Shown piece by piece: positions 16,631-24,892 of a stretch of 64,000 nt of DNA. The DNA is from Kocuria palustris. GTDB taxonomy: Bacteria > Actinomycetota > Actinomycetes > Actinomycetales > Micrococcaceae. Where the stretch lies: NCBI RefSeq assembly GCF_007666205.1, contig NZ_VDOR01000002.1, positions 399,943 through 463,942 on the forward strand. Reading direction: 5' to 3'. The first letter of the stretch is position 1; each line of letters starts with the position of its first letter. Below the pieces are notes generated by a model. It ran no database searches. It had not been told where the DNA came from and worked only from the letters and a program-made list of their open reading frames with translations. Made by a program: the position numbers and the translations under genes.

Positions 16631-18436
16631 ATGACCGCCAGCACGCAGCCCGAGATCGAGCGCAAGTACGAGGTGCCCGCGGGCGCGCAGCCCGACTGGG
16701 GCGAGCTCCCGCGGCTGCGCGTCGAGCCCGAGTCCGCGATCCGGTCCCTCGAGTCGACCTACTTCGACACGGCGGACGGCCGTCTGGCCGGTTTCGGCGT
16801 CGCCCTGCGCCGCCGCCGCGGCGGCCCCGACGAGGGCTGGCACCTGAAGTTCCGGGCGGACGGGACCAAGCACGAGGCGCACGTCCCGCTGCTCCGCACG
16901 GCCGATCGCCTGCCCGCGCAGATGCGGCAGCTCGTCACCGGCCTGATCGGCGACGCTCGGCTCGAGCAGCTGGCCGTGCTGCGCAATGAGCGCCAGGTGC
17001 TCGACGTCGTGGATCCCGAGCACGGCCGCGTGGCGGAGATCTGCCTGGACGACGTCCGGGGGACCGCCGGCGCGACCGGCATCACCCGCGTCTGGAAGGA
17101 GTACGAGGTCGAGCTCGTCAACGGCTCCGGAGCCGACGGGCGCGCGGTCTTCGACGAGATCGAGGCCGTCCTGCTCTCGGCCGGACTGACCCCCTCGACC
17201 TCGAGCGCCAAGATCGCCCGCGCCCTGGGCGCCGAGGACGGGGCCGAGGCGGTGTCGGTGATCGGCCCGGACGGGCAGGAGGTCGTCCCCGAGACCGAGA
17301 CAGCCGGCCGCGACACGGCGGAGGACGCCGACGACCGCGGCGGCGATGGCAAGAGCAAGACCAAGAGCAAGGGCAAGGACAAGGGCAAGGGCAAGGACAA
17401 GGGCAAGGGGAAGAAGGCCGAGGATCGGAAGGGCTCCGGCAAGGGCGGCAAGAAGGGCAAGGACGGGAAGGGCGAGGACCGGAAGGATCGGGCCGGCGAG
17501 AACGGGGGGAAGGCCGCCGGGAGCGCGTCGCCGGAGCAGGGGGCCGACGAGGATCTGCGGCGCACGGTCGCCTCGGCAGTGCGCTCGTGCCTCGAGCAGG
17601 TGCTGTGGACGGACTTCCTCGTGCGGATCGGCGCCGAGGACTCCGTGCACGGGCTGCGCCGCGCCGCGCGCCGCTGCGAGGCGGTGCTGATCGGGCTGGG
17701 GCCGGATCTGCGGGATCCGGCGGCCGCCGAACGGGCCGTCGAGCTGCTGCGGGGGCTGAGCCAGGAGCTCTCGGCCGTGCGCGATGCCGAGGTCGTCGAG
17801 CAGCTGCTCCCCGTGCGCGCCCAGGAGGCCGGCTCCGCGGTGAGCCGCTCGGCGCTGGCCCACCTGGACTCCATGGCCCGCGAGCACCGCGAGGCGCAGG
17901 CCGCGGCCGCCGGGCGCCGCCTGGCCTCGGCGCGGCATCAGCAGAGCCTCCGCGAGATCAGCGACCTGCTGGGCGACGTCCGGCTCGGCGACGAGGCGGC
18001 GCAGCTGAGCCCCAAGAAGCTGGGCTCCCGCATGACCGAGCGGTGGCTCGGCGCCGTGCTCGAGCTCGGTCCCGTCCCGGTCGAGCTCGTCGAGCTGGAG
18101 CCCGTCCTGGAGCACGTGCACGTCGTCCGCCGCGCGCTGCGCCTGCTCGGCTTCGGCGCGGAGCTGTTCGAGCACACGCCCCTGCGCGCCAAGAAGTCCC
18201 AGCAGCCGCTCTTCCAGGGGATCGAGGGCTGCCTCGACGTCTGCGGGGAGCTGATGGACAGCCGCGTCATGGACCTCTGGTACGCCTCGGCGGCGCGCTC
18301 CCTCGTGCGCACGGGCGGCGACCGCTACGGCGTGGGCATCCTGCACGGCCGCGAGCGCGCAGTGCTCGAGGCCTCGTGCGAGGACAGCGTCCTGATCCTC
18401 GAGGAGCTCTTCGACCGGCTCGAGAGCCGGGACTGA
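16631..18436 (+). CDS. CYTH-CHAD domain protein with lysine/glycine-rich linker
   Basis: 601 residues. An N-terminal CYTH/triphosphate-tunnel domain begins with 'EIERKYEV' (the E-x-E-x-K metal/phosphate motif) and includes 'LKFRADGTKHEAHVPL'. The C-terminal CHAD domain (about 320-600) carries 'VHGLRRAARRCEAVL', the conserved His/Arg helix. CYTH domains hydrolyse or bind triphosphate or polyphosphate; CHAD domains bind polyphosphate granules. Between them lies a strongly basic linker (241-294) of Lys/Gly with Ser/Asp. An AGAGG-type ribosome site precedes the ATG. The frame is open for 1.7 kb upstream only by chance. Confidence 0.93.
   Translation: MTASTQPEIERKYEVPAGAQPDWGELPRLRVEPESAIRSLESTYFDTADGRLAGFGVALRRRRGGPDEGWHLKFRADGTKHEAHVPLLRTADRLPAQMRQLVTGLIGDARLEQLAVLRNERQVLDVVDPEHGRVAEICLDDVRGTAGATGITRVWKEYEVELVNGSGADGRAVFDEIEAVLLSAGLTPSTSSAKIARALGAEDGAEAVSVIGPDGQEVVPETETAGRDTAEDADDRGGDGKSKTKSKGKDKGKGKDKGKGKKAEDRKGSGKGGKKGKDGKGEDRKDRAGENGGKAAGSASPEQGADEDLRRTVASAVRSCLEQVLWTDFLVRIGAEDSVHGLRRAARRCEAVLIGLGPDLRDPAAAERAVELLRGLSQELSAVRDAEVVEQLLPVRAQEAGSAVSRSALAHLDSMAREHREAQAAAAGRRLASARHQQSLREISDLLGDVRLGDEAAQLSPKKLGSRMTERWLGAVLELGPVPVELVELEPVLEHVHVVRRALRLLGFGAELFEHTPLRAKKSQQPLFQGIEGCLDVCGELMDSRVMDLWYASAARSLVRTGGDRYGVGILHGRERAVLEASCEDSVLILEELFDRLESRD
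17351..17512 (+). repeat. Degenerate GGCAAG/GACAAG coding repeat
   Basis: In-frame near-tandem copies of hexamers such as GGCAAG, GACAAG and AAGGGC encode the Lys/Gly linker of the CYTH-CHAD protein. The AAG-rich block stands out from the surrounding sequence and could expand or contract by slippage. Confidence 0.8.
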
Positions 18437-18486
18437 GGCTCACTTCCGGCTCCGGCCGGGCCGGGCAGATGCGCTCGGCGGCAACA

Positions 18487-18500
18487 CGGGACATGTCCCG
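18487..18500. promoter_or_regulatory. Perfect 14-bp palindrome upstream of the BI-1 gene
   Basis: CGGGACATGTCCCG, 50 bp upstream of the -10 at 18550. A related half (GGGACAT) recurs at 18597-18603 in the leader. This is a candidate operator; no regulator is identified. Confidence 0.4.
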
Positions 18501-18549
18501 CTGTTTCGCTCTCGGGGGACGGACCCGGCACCGCGCCGGTCCGGGCTGT

Positions 18550-18555
18550 TAGCGT
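18550..18555 (+). promoter_or_regulatory. -10 element for the BI-1 gene
   Basis: TAGCGT gives a leader of about 66 nt containing GGAAAGGA 8 nt before the ATG at 18628. Confidence 0.45.
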
Positions 18556-18627
18556 AGGGCCAGACCCTCACCACCACGCCCTCGACTGCCCCATGGGACA
18601 TATGCGGGCACAGGAAAGGACGATTGC

Positions 18628-19464
18628 ATGAGCAATCCCATGCTCCGCGACTTCGGCGCCACGAGCGACGGGCGCCCCCAGCAGGGCCAGTACGCGCAGA
18701 ACGGCAGGATCCAGGAGTACGGCCAGAGCGCGGGCCAGGTCGCCACGGCCGACAAGCTCCAGGGCATGTACGACCGCCCCGCGGCCGGCCCGGCCCAGAC
18801 CGGCCGGATGACCATGACCGACGTCGTCATGCGCACCGCCATGACGCTCGGCACGGTCGTCGTCTTCGCCGTCATCGGGTGGTTCGTGCCCGCCCTGATG
18901 CTGCCGGGCCTGGTCGTCGGCTTCGTGCTCGGCCTGGTCAACGCGTTCAAGCGCGAGCCCTCGCCCGTCCTGATCATGACCTACGCGGCGGCCGAGGGCC
19001 TGTTCCTGGGCGGGCTGTCCATGGCCATGGAGTACTCCGCCTACCCGGGCATCGTGATGCAGGCCGTGATCGGCACGTTCGGCGTGGCCGCGGTGGTGCT
19101 GGTGCTCAACCAGATCGGCATCCTGCGCAGCAGTCCGGTGCTGACCAAGATCGTGCTGGTGGCCATGCTCGGCTACCTCGTGTTCGGCCTGGTCAACCTC
19201 GGTCTGTCGCTGTTCGCCGGCTTCAACATGCGCTACGACGTGACCATCCCGGGCACCGACCTGCCCATGGGCCTGCTCATCGGCGGCATCGCGATCCTGC
19301 TGGCCTCGTACTCGCTCGTGCTGGACTACGAGAACATCCGCAACGGGGTGGGCCGCGTGGCCTCGAAGTACGCCTGGTCGGCGGCCTTCGGCCTCACCGT
19401 CACGCTGATCTGGCTCTACGTCGAGATCCTGCGCATCCTCGCGATCTTCAGCAACAACGACTGA
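18628..19464 (+). CDS. Bax inhibitor-1/YccA-family membrane protein
   Basis: 278 residues. A hydrophilic N-terminus of about 65 residues (Gly/Gln-rich) is followed by seven predicted TM helices ending in 'LYVEILRILAIF', typical of the actinobacterial BI-1-like group. Bacterial BI-1 proteins such as BsYetJ are pH-sensitive calcium leak channels; that function is only inferred here. It is monocistronic, with a strong Shine-Dalgarno and a hairpin after the stop. Confidence 0.93.
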   Translation: MSNPMLRDFGATSDGRPQQGQYAQNGRIQEYGQSAGQVATADKLQGMYDRPAAGPAQTGRMTMTDVVMRTAMTLGTVVVFAVIGWFVPALMLPGLVVGFVLGLVNAFKREPSPVLIMTYAAAEGLFLGGLSMAMEYSAYPGIVMQAVIGTFGVAAVVLVLNQIGILRSSPVLTKIVLVAMLGYLVFGLVNLGLSLFAGFNMRYDVTIPGTDLPMGLLIGGIAILLASYSLVLDYENIRNGVGRVASKYAWSAAFGLTVTLIWLYVEILRILAIFSNND

Positions 19465-19493
19465 CGCGTGACAGCGGGGGCGACCCGCACCCC

Positions 19494-19531
19494 ACGAGGC
19501 CCGGCGCAGCGGCTGCTCCGCCGGGCCTCGT
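19494..19531. terminator. 12-bp perfect hairpin between convergent genes
   Basis: ACGAGGCCCGGC (19494-19505) and GCCGGGCCTCGT (19520-19531) with a 14-nt loop. It lies between the BI-1 gene and the convergent nitroreductase-like gene, so it may serve both strands. Confidence 0.7.
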
Positions 19532-19586
19532 CGCGCGTCCGGGCTCATCGGCCGCGCCTCGAGCGCTGCGCGGTCGAGGCGCGGGG

Positions 19587-20195
19587 TCAGTCCCGGAACT
19601 CGAGCACCGACGGCCCCGGCCGTGCGGAGGAGCCGGAGACCGCCCGCGCCTCCTCGAGCGGGACGCGGCCGACGAAGAGCCAGCCGAGCACCTCCTCCTT
19701 CTCGTCCAGGCCGTAGAAGTCGTTGAGGACCTCGGCGTCGGGGGACTCCCTGGGGGACCACTGCACGCCCCATCCGGCACCGCACAGAGCGGCCTCGAGC
19801 ACGGTGTGCATGGCGTGGGCCTCCATGCGCTGCCGCTTCCTGGACAGCTCCGAGCCGCGCACGGGCTCGAACACCAGGGCCAGGGCCAGGCCGCCGCGCA
19901 TGGCGAAGGCCAGCGAGCCCCGGAACGCCGCGAGCCGACGCAGCTGCTTGCCCTTGAGGGGCGCGCTGCCGTCGCCGATCTCCGGCAGGGAGCGCAGCCC
20001 GGACAGGGCCGCGGCCAGCTGGGGGGCCTGCTCGCGGGTCGTGGCGATGACCCGCCACGGCGCGGGCTCGTCCTCCGAGGGCCGCCCGGCGGCGGCGCGG
20101 ACGATCTGCTCGATCTCGGCACGAGTGGGGGCCTCCGGCACCAGGGACTGGGCGCGGCGGCGCTGCGACAGGATTCTCAGGAACGGGGCGGCCAT
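19587..20195 (-). CDS. Nitroreductase-family protein
   Basis: 202 residues with the FMN-dependent nitroreductase fold: 'RRAQSLVPEAPTRAEIEQIVRAA' at the N-terminus (the arginine-rich FMN phosphate site) and 'WRVIATTREQAPQLAAAL'. A helix 'EAHAMHTVLEAALCGAGWGVQW' then matches the family's central helix and Gly-x-Gly turn. Substrates are unknown. Start at the ATG at 20195; a weak GATGAT lies 6 nt upstream. It is divergent from the AI-2E-family gene. Confidence 0.85.
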   Translation of the reverse strand: MAAPFLRILSQRRRAQSLVPEAPTRAEIEQIVRAAAGRPSEDEPAPWRVIATTREQAPQLAAALSGLRSLPEIGDGSAPLKGKQLRRLAAFRGSLAFAMRGGLALALVFEPVRGSELSRKRQRMEAHAMHTVLEAALCGAGWGVQWSPRESPDAEVLNDFYGLDEKEEVLGWLFVGRVPLEEARAVSGSSARPGPSVLEFRD

Positions 20196-20314
20196 GACGC
20201 CATCATCACATCTCTGCCATGCCCTGCGCGGACCTGCCGTGGATCGGGGCGACGCGGGGACGAGGAATCGCTCACAATGGGCCTGCGATCGCCCGTCAGG
20301 GCTCGGATCAGTGC

Positions 20315-20320
20315 CAGAAT
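20315..20320 (+). promoter_or_regulatory. Possible -10 element, leaderless AI-2E-family mRNA
   Basis: CAGAAT with 7 nt to the ATG at 20328. The first base departs from TANNNT, so this is weaker than its siblings. Confidence 0.4.
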
Positions 20321-20327
20321 GCCCTTC

Positions 20328-22004
20328 ATGACTTCCTCCCCAGCCTCTTCCGGCTCTGCTGCCGATGAGCAGCCCGGCAGCAGAACGCGGATGCCGACCG
20401 GCTCCATGAACGACGGTGCGAGCGTGCCCGCCGGAGTGCGGATGGCCGCCGCGTGGTCGTGGCGCCTCGTCGCGATCGTCGTCGGGCTCTACGTGGCGGG
20501 CCGGCTGCTCGGCGCCGTGACCGCCGTGCTGATCCCGGTGCTGCTGGCCGCCCTCGTGGCCAGCCTCATCTCGCCGGTCTCCCACGCCCTGCGCCGGCTG
20601 CACTTCCCGCCCATCCTCGCGTCGCTGACCTCGATCGTCGGCCTGATCGTGGTCGTCCTCGGTCTGCTCGGCCTGGCCGGGCAGCAGATGGTGACCGGTT
20701 TCAGCCAGCTGCGGGATTCCGCGGTGGCCGGCGTCAACGCCCTGATCGGGCTGATCGAGGACCTCCCGTTCGACATCTCGACCGATCGGCTCAACGAGCT
20801 CGCCGGGCAGGGCATGACATGGCTGCAGGACAACTCCGGTCAGATCGTCTCGGGCGCGGTGTCGTTCGGGGCCACGGCCGGCAGCTTCTTCACAGGCCTG
20901 TTCATCCTGATCTTCACGCTGATCTTCTTCCTGGCCGACGGGGAGCGGATCTGGCTGTTCGTCGTCCGCCTCTTCCCCCGGCCGGCCCAGGCCGCCGTGA
21001 ACGGCTCCGGGCGCAAGGCCTGGGTCTCCCTCGGGCAGTACATGCGCGTGCAGGGCTTCGTGGCCTTCATCGACGCGGTCGGCATCGGCCTGGGCGCCTT
21101 CATCCTGGGCGTCCCGCTGGCGGTCCCGCTGGCGATCCTGGTGTTCATCGGCGCGTGGATCCCGCTGGTGGGCGCCGTGGTGACCGGTGCGATCGGCGTC
21201 CTCGTGGCGCTGGTCGCCAACGGGCCGGTGGCCGCGCTGGCCATGCTGGCCGTCGTGGTCATCGTCCAGCAGCTCGAGGGCAACATCCTCCAGCCGCTCA
21301 TCATGGGCCAGGCCGTGTCCCTGCATCCCCTGGCCGTGTTCCTGGCCGTGGCCGCCGGCTCGGTCGTGGCCGGCATCCTGGGCGCGCTGTTCGCCGTGCC
21401 CCTGCTGGCGATGATCAACTCCGTGGTCCGGTACCTGGCCAGCCGGGGCTGGGAGCACGATCCGGACATCGCGTGGCAGCCGTACTACTTCCCCTGGGAG
21501 ATCCGCCGCAAGGCGAAGTCCAAGGAGCTCACCCGCGAGGAGGTGCTCCAGCAGTTCCGCCGCTTCAGCCGCACGCGCCGCAACGAGGAGGCCAAGTCCC
21601 GCAACCGCGAGGTCGAGAAGGACGTCACCGAGCGCGAGCGCGACCGCGCCCTCGACGCCGCCGATCGCGTCCAGGAGGCCGAGCGCCGGCGCAGCGCCCG
21701 GCAGCGGGCGCATCACGTGGTGGCCAAGGACGCCGACGTGAACGAGCCGCGGCCCACGCAGGAGGCGGGCGAGCTGGAGGAGTCCTCCATGGCCCGCATG
21801 CCCTCCGGTCTGGGGGAGGACGTCGGGCTGCCGACTCCGGGCGACCGCGTCCTGGCCGGACGCGACGAGGGCGAGGACCCGCAGCCTCCCGAGCACTCTG
21901 GCCCCTCGGACGTCCTCGGCAGGCCCCTCGAGTCCGAGGACCGGCAGCGCGGCGGCTCCGAGGACGGGCAGCGCAGCGGCCCGTGGGGCTCGCACCGCGC
22001 CTGA
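20328..22004 (+). CDS. AI-2E family transporter (UPF0118/TqsA-like permease)
   Basis: 558 residues. A polar N-terminus (about 40), then the family's membrane core of about eight helices with a central soluble segment (about 120-170), and the signature 'QQLEGNILQPLIMGQAVSLHP' near residue 310. Members export small molecules or act as Na+/H+ antiporters; the AI-2 link is not general. The last 170 residues are very charged (Arg/Glu-rich, probable coiled coil, then disordered acidic). An alternative ATG at 20277 has GAGGA 11 nt upstream; I prefer 20328 on promoter spacing. Confidence 0.88.
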   Translation: MTSSPASSGSAADEQPGSRTRMPTGSMNDGASVPAGVRMAAAWSWRLVAIVVGLYVAGRLLGAVTAVLIPVLLAALVASLISPVSHALRRLHFPPILASLTSIVGLIVVVLGLLGLAGQQMVTGFSQLRDSAVAGVNALIGLIEDLPFDISTDRLNELAGQGMTWLQDNSGQIVSGAVSFGATAGSFFTGLFILIFTLIFFLADGERIWLFVVRLFPRPAQAAVNGSGRKAWVSLGQYMRVQGFVAFIDAVGIGLGAFILGVPLAVPLAILVFIGAWIPLVGAVVTGAIGVLVALVANGPVAALAMLAVVVIVQQLEGNILQPLIMGQAVSLHPLAVFLAVAAGSVVAGILGALFAVPLLAMINSVVRYLASRGWEHDPDIAWQPYYFPWEIRRKAKSKELTREEVLQQFRRFSRTRRNEEAKSRNREVEKDVTERERDRALDAADRVQEAERRRSARQRAHHVVAKDADVNEPRPTQEAGELEESSMARMPSGLGEDVGLPTPGDRVLAGRDEGEDPQPPEHSGPSDVLGRPLESEDRQRGGSEDGQRSGPWGSHRA

Positions 22005-22050
22005 GCGCGTCCGAAGCCCCCGGGCGGGGGCGGGGGCGGCGGCACCGGAG

Positions 22051-22092
22051 GAAGGGCCGGCCCGGCACCGAGCGGTGTCGGACCGGCCCTTC
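22051..22092 (+). terminator. Extended hairpin after the AI-2E-family gene
   Basis: GAAGGGCCGG (22051-22060) pairs with CCGGCCCTTC (22083-22092). An inner CCGGCAC/GTGTCGG stem continues past a single C/A mismatch to a 6-nt loop. Confidence 0.75.
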
Positions 22093-22101
22093 GCCGCGTC
22101 C

Positions 22102-22107
22102 TAGGAT
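22102..22107 (+). promoter_or_regulatory. -10 element for ilvA
   Basis: TAGGAT, 10 bp beyond the preceding terminator; the leader is about 60 nt with AGGAGGA before the ATG at 22175. Confidence 0.5.
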
Positions 22108-22174
22108 GGATCGCGGCCCGTTCGGGGCCGAACACCGTGCACCGGGCGCCGTCGCGCCACGACAGGAGGACCAC

Positions 22175-23422
22175 ATGCCGCTGTCCGAGCTCCCCGTCCG
22201 GCTCGCCGACATCGAACGCGCCGCGCAGCTGCTCGACGGCGTCATCGAGCGCACTCTTGTGTCCCATTCCCGGGCCCTGTCGCGGAAGATCGGCTCCGAG
22301 GTGTGGCTCAAGGCCGAGAACCTGCAGCGGGCGGGATCGTTCAAGGCCCGCGGCGCGTACGTGCGCATGGCCTCCCTGACGGACGAGGAGAAGGCCCGCG
22401 GGGTCATCGCCGCCTCAGCCGGCAACCACGCCCAGGGCGTGGCGCTGGCGGCCGCGAAGCTCGGCATCCGGGCGCGGATCTACATGCCCACGGTCGCGGC
22501 GCTGCCGAAGATCGCCGCGACCCAGGACCACGGCGCGGAGGTGATCCTGCACGGGGCGAACGTGGACGACTCCCTGGCGGAGGCCAAGCGCGTGGCCCAG
22601 GAGACCGGCATGGTCTTCATCCACCCGTTCGACAACGCGGAGATCGTCGCGGGCCAGGGCTCGCTGGGCCTGGAGCTGCTGGAGCAGCTCCCGGAGACGG
22701 ACACCGTCATCGCGGGCGTCGGCGGCGGCGGCCTGCTGGCGGGCCTGGCCGTGGCGCTCAAGTCGCGGGAGGCGCAGGGCGGCCGGCCCGTGCGCCTGAT
22801 CGGGGTGCAGGCGGAGAACGCGGCGGCCTACCCGCCGTCGCTGGCCGGCGATGCCATCGTCTCGCTGGACGGCGTCTCGACCATCGCCGACGGCATCGCC
22901 GTGGGCAAGCCGGGGGAGCTCCCGTTCGAGATCATCCGCGAGCTGGTCGATGACGTCGTGACCGTGTCCGAGGACCGGCTGGCCGAGGCGCTGATCTTCC
23001 TCCTCGAGCGCAACAAGCTCGTGGTCGAGCCGGCCGGCGCGGTCGGGGTGGCCGCGCTGCTCGACGGCAGCCTCCAGGAGGTCCACGGCGACCTGGGCAC
23101 GACGGCGGTGGTGCTCTCGGGCGGCAACATCGATCCCATGCTCATGCTCAAGGTGATCCAGCGGGGTCTGGCCGCCGCGGGCCGCTACATGACCGTCAAG
23201 ATGATGCTCCTGGACCGCCCCGGCGAGCTGACGCGCATCTCCAGCATCATCTCCGGCCTGGACGCCAACGTGACCGGCGTGGACCACACCCGGGTCGGCG
23301 GCTCGCTGTCCATGGGCGATGTCTCCATCACGATCGACATGGAGACCAAGGGCCACGAGCACTCCCGCGAGGTCATCGGGGCCCTGCAGGCCGCCGGCTA
23401 CGAGCCGGTCGTCGTCCACTGA
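22175..23422 (+). CDS. ilvA: Threonine ammonia-lyase with ACT-like C-terminus
   Basis: Deaminates threonine to 2-oxobutyrate, the first step to isoleucine. 415 residues: PLP lysine K57 in 'GSFKARGA', the phosphate-binding 'GVGGGGLL' loop near residue 185, and a single C-terminal ACT-like regulatory region of about 85 residues ('MLLDRPGELTRISSIISGLD'). One ACT domain resembles the shorter threonine deaminases rather than the two-ACT E. coli IlvA, so feedback by isoleucine may be weaker or different. ATG at 22175 behind AGGAGGA. Confidence 0.95.
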   Translation: MPLSELPVRLADIERAAQLLDGVIERTLVSHSRALSRKIGSEVWLKAENLQRAGSFKARGAYVRMASLTDEEKARGVIAASAGNHAQGVALAAAKLGIRARIYMPTVAALPKIAATQDHGAEVILHGANVDDSLAEAKRVAQETGMVFIHPFDNAEIVAGQGSLGLELLEQLPETDTVIAGVGGGGLLAGLAVALKSREAQGGRPVRLIGVQAENAAAYPPSLAGDAIVSLDGVSTIADGIAVGKPGELPFEIIRELVDDVVTVSEDRLAEALIFLLERNKLVVEPAGAVGVAALLDGSLQEVHGDLGTTAVVLSGGNIDPMLMLKVIQRGLAAAGRYMTVKMMLLDRPGELTRISSIISGLDANVTGVDHTRVGGSLSMGDVSITIDMETKGHEHSREVIGALQAAGYEPVVVH

Positions 23423-23468
23423 ACCCTGCGGACGGCGCAGGCAGGACGGGCGCGGCCGCCGGAACGGA

Positions 23469-23504
23469 CGAGGGCGCCGATGCCCCGCGGCATCGGCGCC
23501 CTCG
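23469..23504. terminator. Perfect 16-bp hairpin between ilvA and greA
   Basis: CGAGGGCGCCGATGCC and its exact complement are separated by a CCGC tetraloop. Both flanking genes end toward it, so it probably works bidirectionally. Confidence 0.85.
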
Positions 23505-23530
23505 CATGCCTGCACGGGACGGCGGCGGAC

Positions 23531-24037
23531 TCAGCCGCGGAACGGCTTGGCCTCGAGGATCTCGACCTCGATCGACTTGCCGTTGGGGGCCTCGTAGGAG
23601 ACCTTGTCGCCGGCCTTGTGGCCGCTGATCGCCGCGCCCATGGGGGAGCGCTCGGAGTAGACCTCGAGATCGGCATCGCCCACGAGGTCCTCGGCGACCT
23701 CGCGGGAGCCGAGCAGGAAGGTCATCTCGTTGCCGGCGACCTCGGCCTTGACGACCATGCCGGGCTCGACCACGCCGTTGTCCTCCGCGAACTCGCCGAC
23801 CTTGGCGTTCTCCAGGAGGTTGGTCAGCTGCTGGATGCGGCCCTCGTTCTTGGACTGCTCCTCGCGCGCGGCGTGGTAGCCGCCGTTCTCCTTGAGGTCG
23901 CCCTCATCGCGCGCCGCCTCGATGCGGTCGACGATCTCCTGGCGGTACGGCCCGGAGATGTGATCGAGCTCCTTCTTGAGTCGGTCGTAGGCCTCCTGGG
24001 TGAGCCAGGCGCCCTCGGTCTCGGGGGTCTCGGACAC
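23531..24037 (-). CDS. greA: Transcription elongation factor GreA
   Basis: Rescues backtracked RNA polymerase by stimulating cleavage of the nascent RNA 3' end. 168 residues: an N-terminal antiparallel coiled coil ('AARDEGDLKENGGYHAAREE' holds the acidic tip Asp/Glu pair), then the FKBP-like C-terminal domain with 'ISGHKAGDKVSYEAPNGK'. I use the GTG at 24037 with AGAGAAG upstream; the frame is open further but the homology starts here. Confidence 0.96.
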   Translation of the reverse strand: MSETPETEGAWLTQEAYDRLKKELDHISGPYRQEIVDRIEAARDEGDLKENGGYHAAREEQSKNEGRIQQLTNLLENAKVGEFAEDNGVVEPGMVVKAEVAGNEMTFLLGSREVAEDLVGDADLEVYSERSPMGAAISGHKAGDKVSYEAPNGKSIEVEILEAKPFRG

Positions 24038-24191
24038 GATGATCTTCTCTCTGTCTGCAGTGATGGTGCGTGCTCCGCGCGGCCCGGGCGGTGTCTGCCG
24101 CGGGCCGCCTCGGCGGGTCTCGCTCGTTCCGGGCGGCGGCGTCGCCGGAATGCCGGTGGAGGCATGCGGGGCCGCGATCGTCGGAGAGGAC

Positions 24192-24197
24192 ATTCTA
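24192..24197 (-). promoter_or_regulatory. -10 element for greA
   Basis: TAGAAT on the minus strand, about 155 nt before the GTG, implying a leader of roughly 148 nt. Confidence 0.45.
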
Positions 24198-24253
24198 TCG
24201 GACCGGTGCGATCTTCAGCACACTCGACCGCGGCAGCCCCTGTCCGGCGCCGC

Positions 24254-24685
24254 TCAGCCGACGTTCCAGCACTCGGCCACCTGCGCGGTGTTCGCCTGAT
24301 TGGTGGTGCGCAGGGGGAGGCGGTGGGCGGTCGTGCGCTGCCCGCCCTCCTCGGCCGACAGCGTGATCTCCCGGTAGCCGACGACGGCCCAGTCGTCGTT
24401 CAGGGCCTCGACGCCGCAGCGCACGGTCCGCCCCGGATCCCGGGTCACCTCGAAGTCCGCGGTGACCTGGGACGACGACACGAGGTCGAAGCCGACGTCC
24501 TTGTACGTCGGCGCATCGGAGCGGTCCGCCACCACCCAGATCACGAACAGCGTCGCGAGCAGCAGGGCCGCGCCGCCGAGCAGCCACCGCGTCCGGGAGC
24601 CGAGCCGGCGCCGGGACCGGAGGTCGTAGCGCTCCCGCAGCACCGAGGAGTCGCTCGCGGCGGCGGGCTGAGTGGTCTGCGGCAT
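24254..24685 (-). CDS. DUF4307 family membrane-anchored protein
   Basis: 143 residues: a basic cytoplasmic N-terminus with 'LRERYDLRSRRRLG', one TM helix (about 35-53), and an extracytoplasmic beta-rich domain ending in 'CWNVG'. Two cysteines (in 'VRCGVEAL' and 'AECWN') may form a disulfide. Function unknown. The gene sits between greA and mca as in mycobacteria (Rv1081c). Confidence 0.9.
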   Translation of the reverse strand: MPQTTQPAAASDSSVLRERYDLRSRRRLGSRTRWLLGGAALLLATLFVIWVVADRSDAPTYKDVGFDLVSSSQVTADFEVTRDPGRTVRCGVEALNDDWAVVGYREITLSAEEGGQRTTAHRLPLRTTNQANTAQVAECWNVG

Positions 24686-24692
24686 GCGGACC

Positions 24693-24698
24693 AGTCTA
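24693..24698 (-). promoter_or_regulatory. -10 element, leaderless DUF4307 mRNA
   Basis: TAGACT followed by 7 nt and the ATG at 24685. Confidence 0.65.
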
Positions 24699-24781
24699 GT
24701 GCCGGCGAGGCCCGCATGCCCGGCCCGGGGCGCGGGCTCCGGGAGGCGCGGGCTGCAGAGGAGAGCCCCGGCCGGGACGCG

Positions 24782-24787
24782 TAGGAT
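24782..24787 (+). promoter_or_regulatory. -10 element for mca
   Basis: TAGGAT, 105 nt before the GTG; GGAAGGA near 24875-24881 serves as ribosome site. Confidence 0.45.
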
Positions 24788-24892
24788 CGACGGCGGCGCA
24801 GCGCTCGGGCCGCAGGCCCGCGGGCCCGCCGCCGCGCGTCGGGAACCGCCGACGCCGCCGCACAGCATCCCTACCGGAAGGATCCTGAGCTC

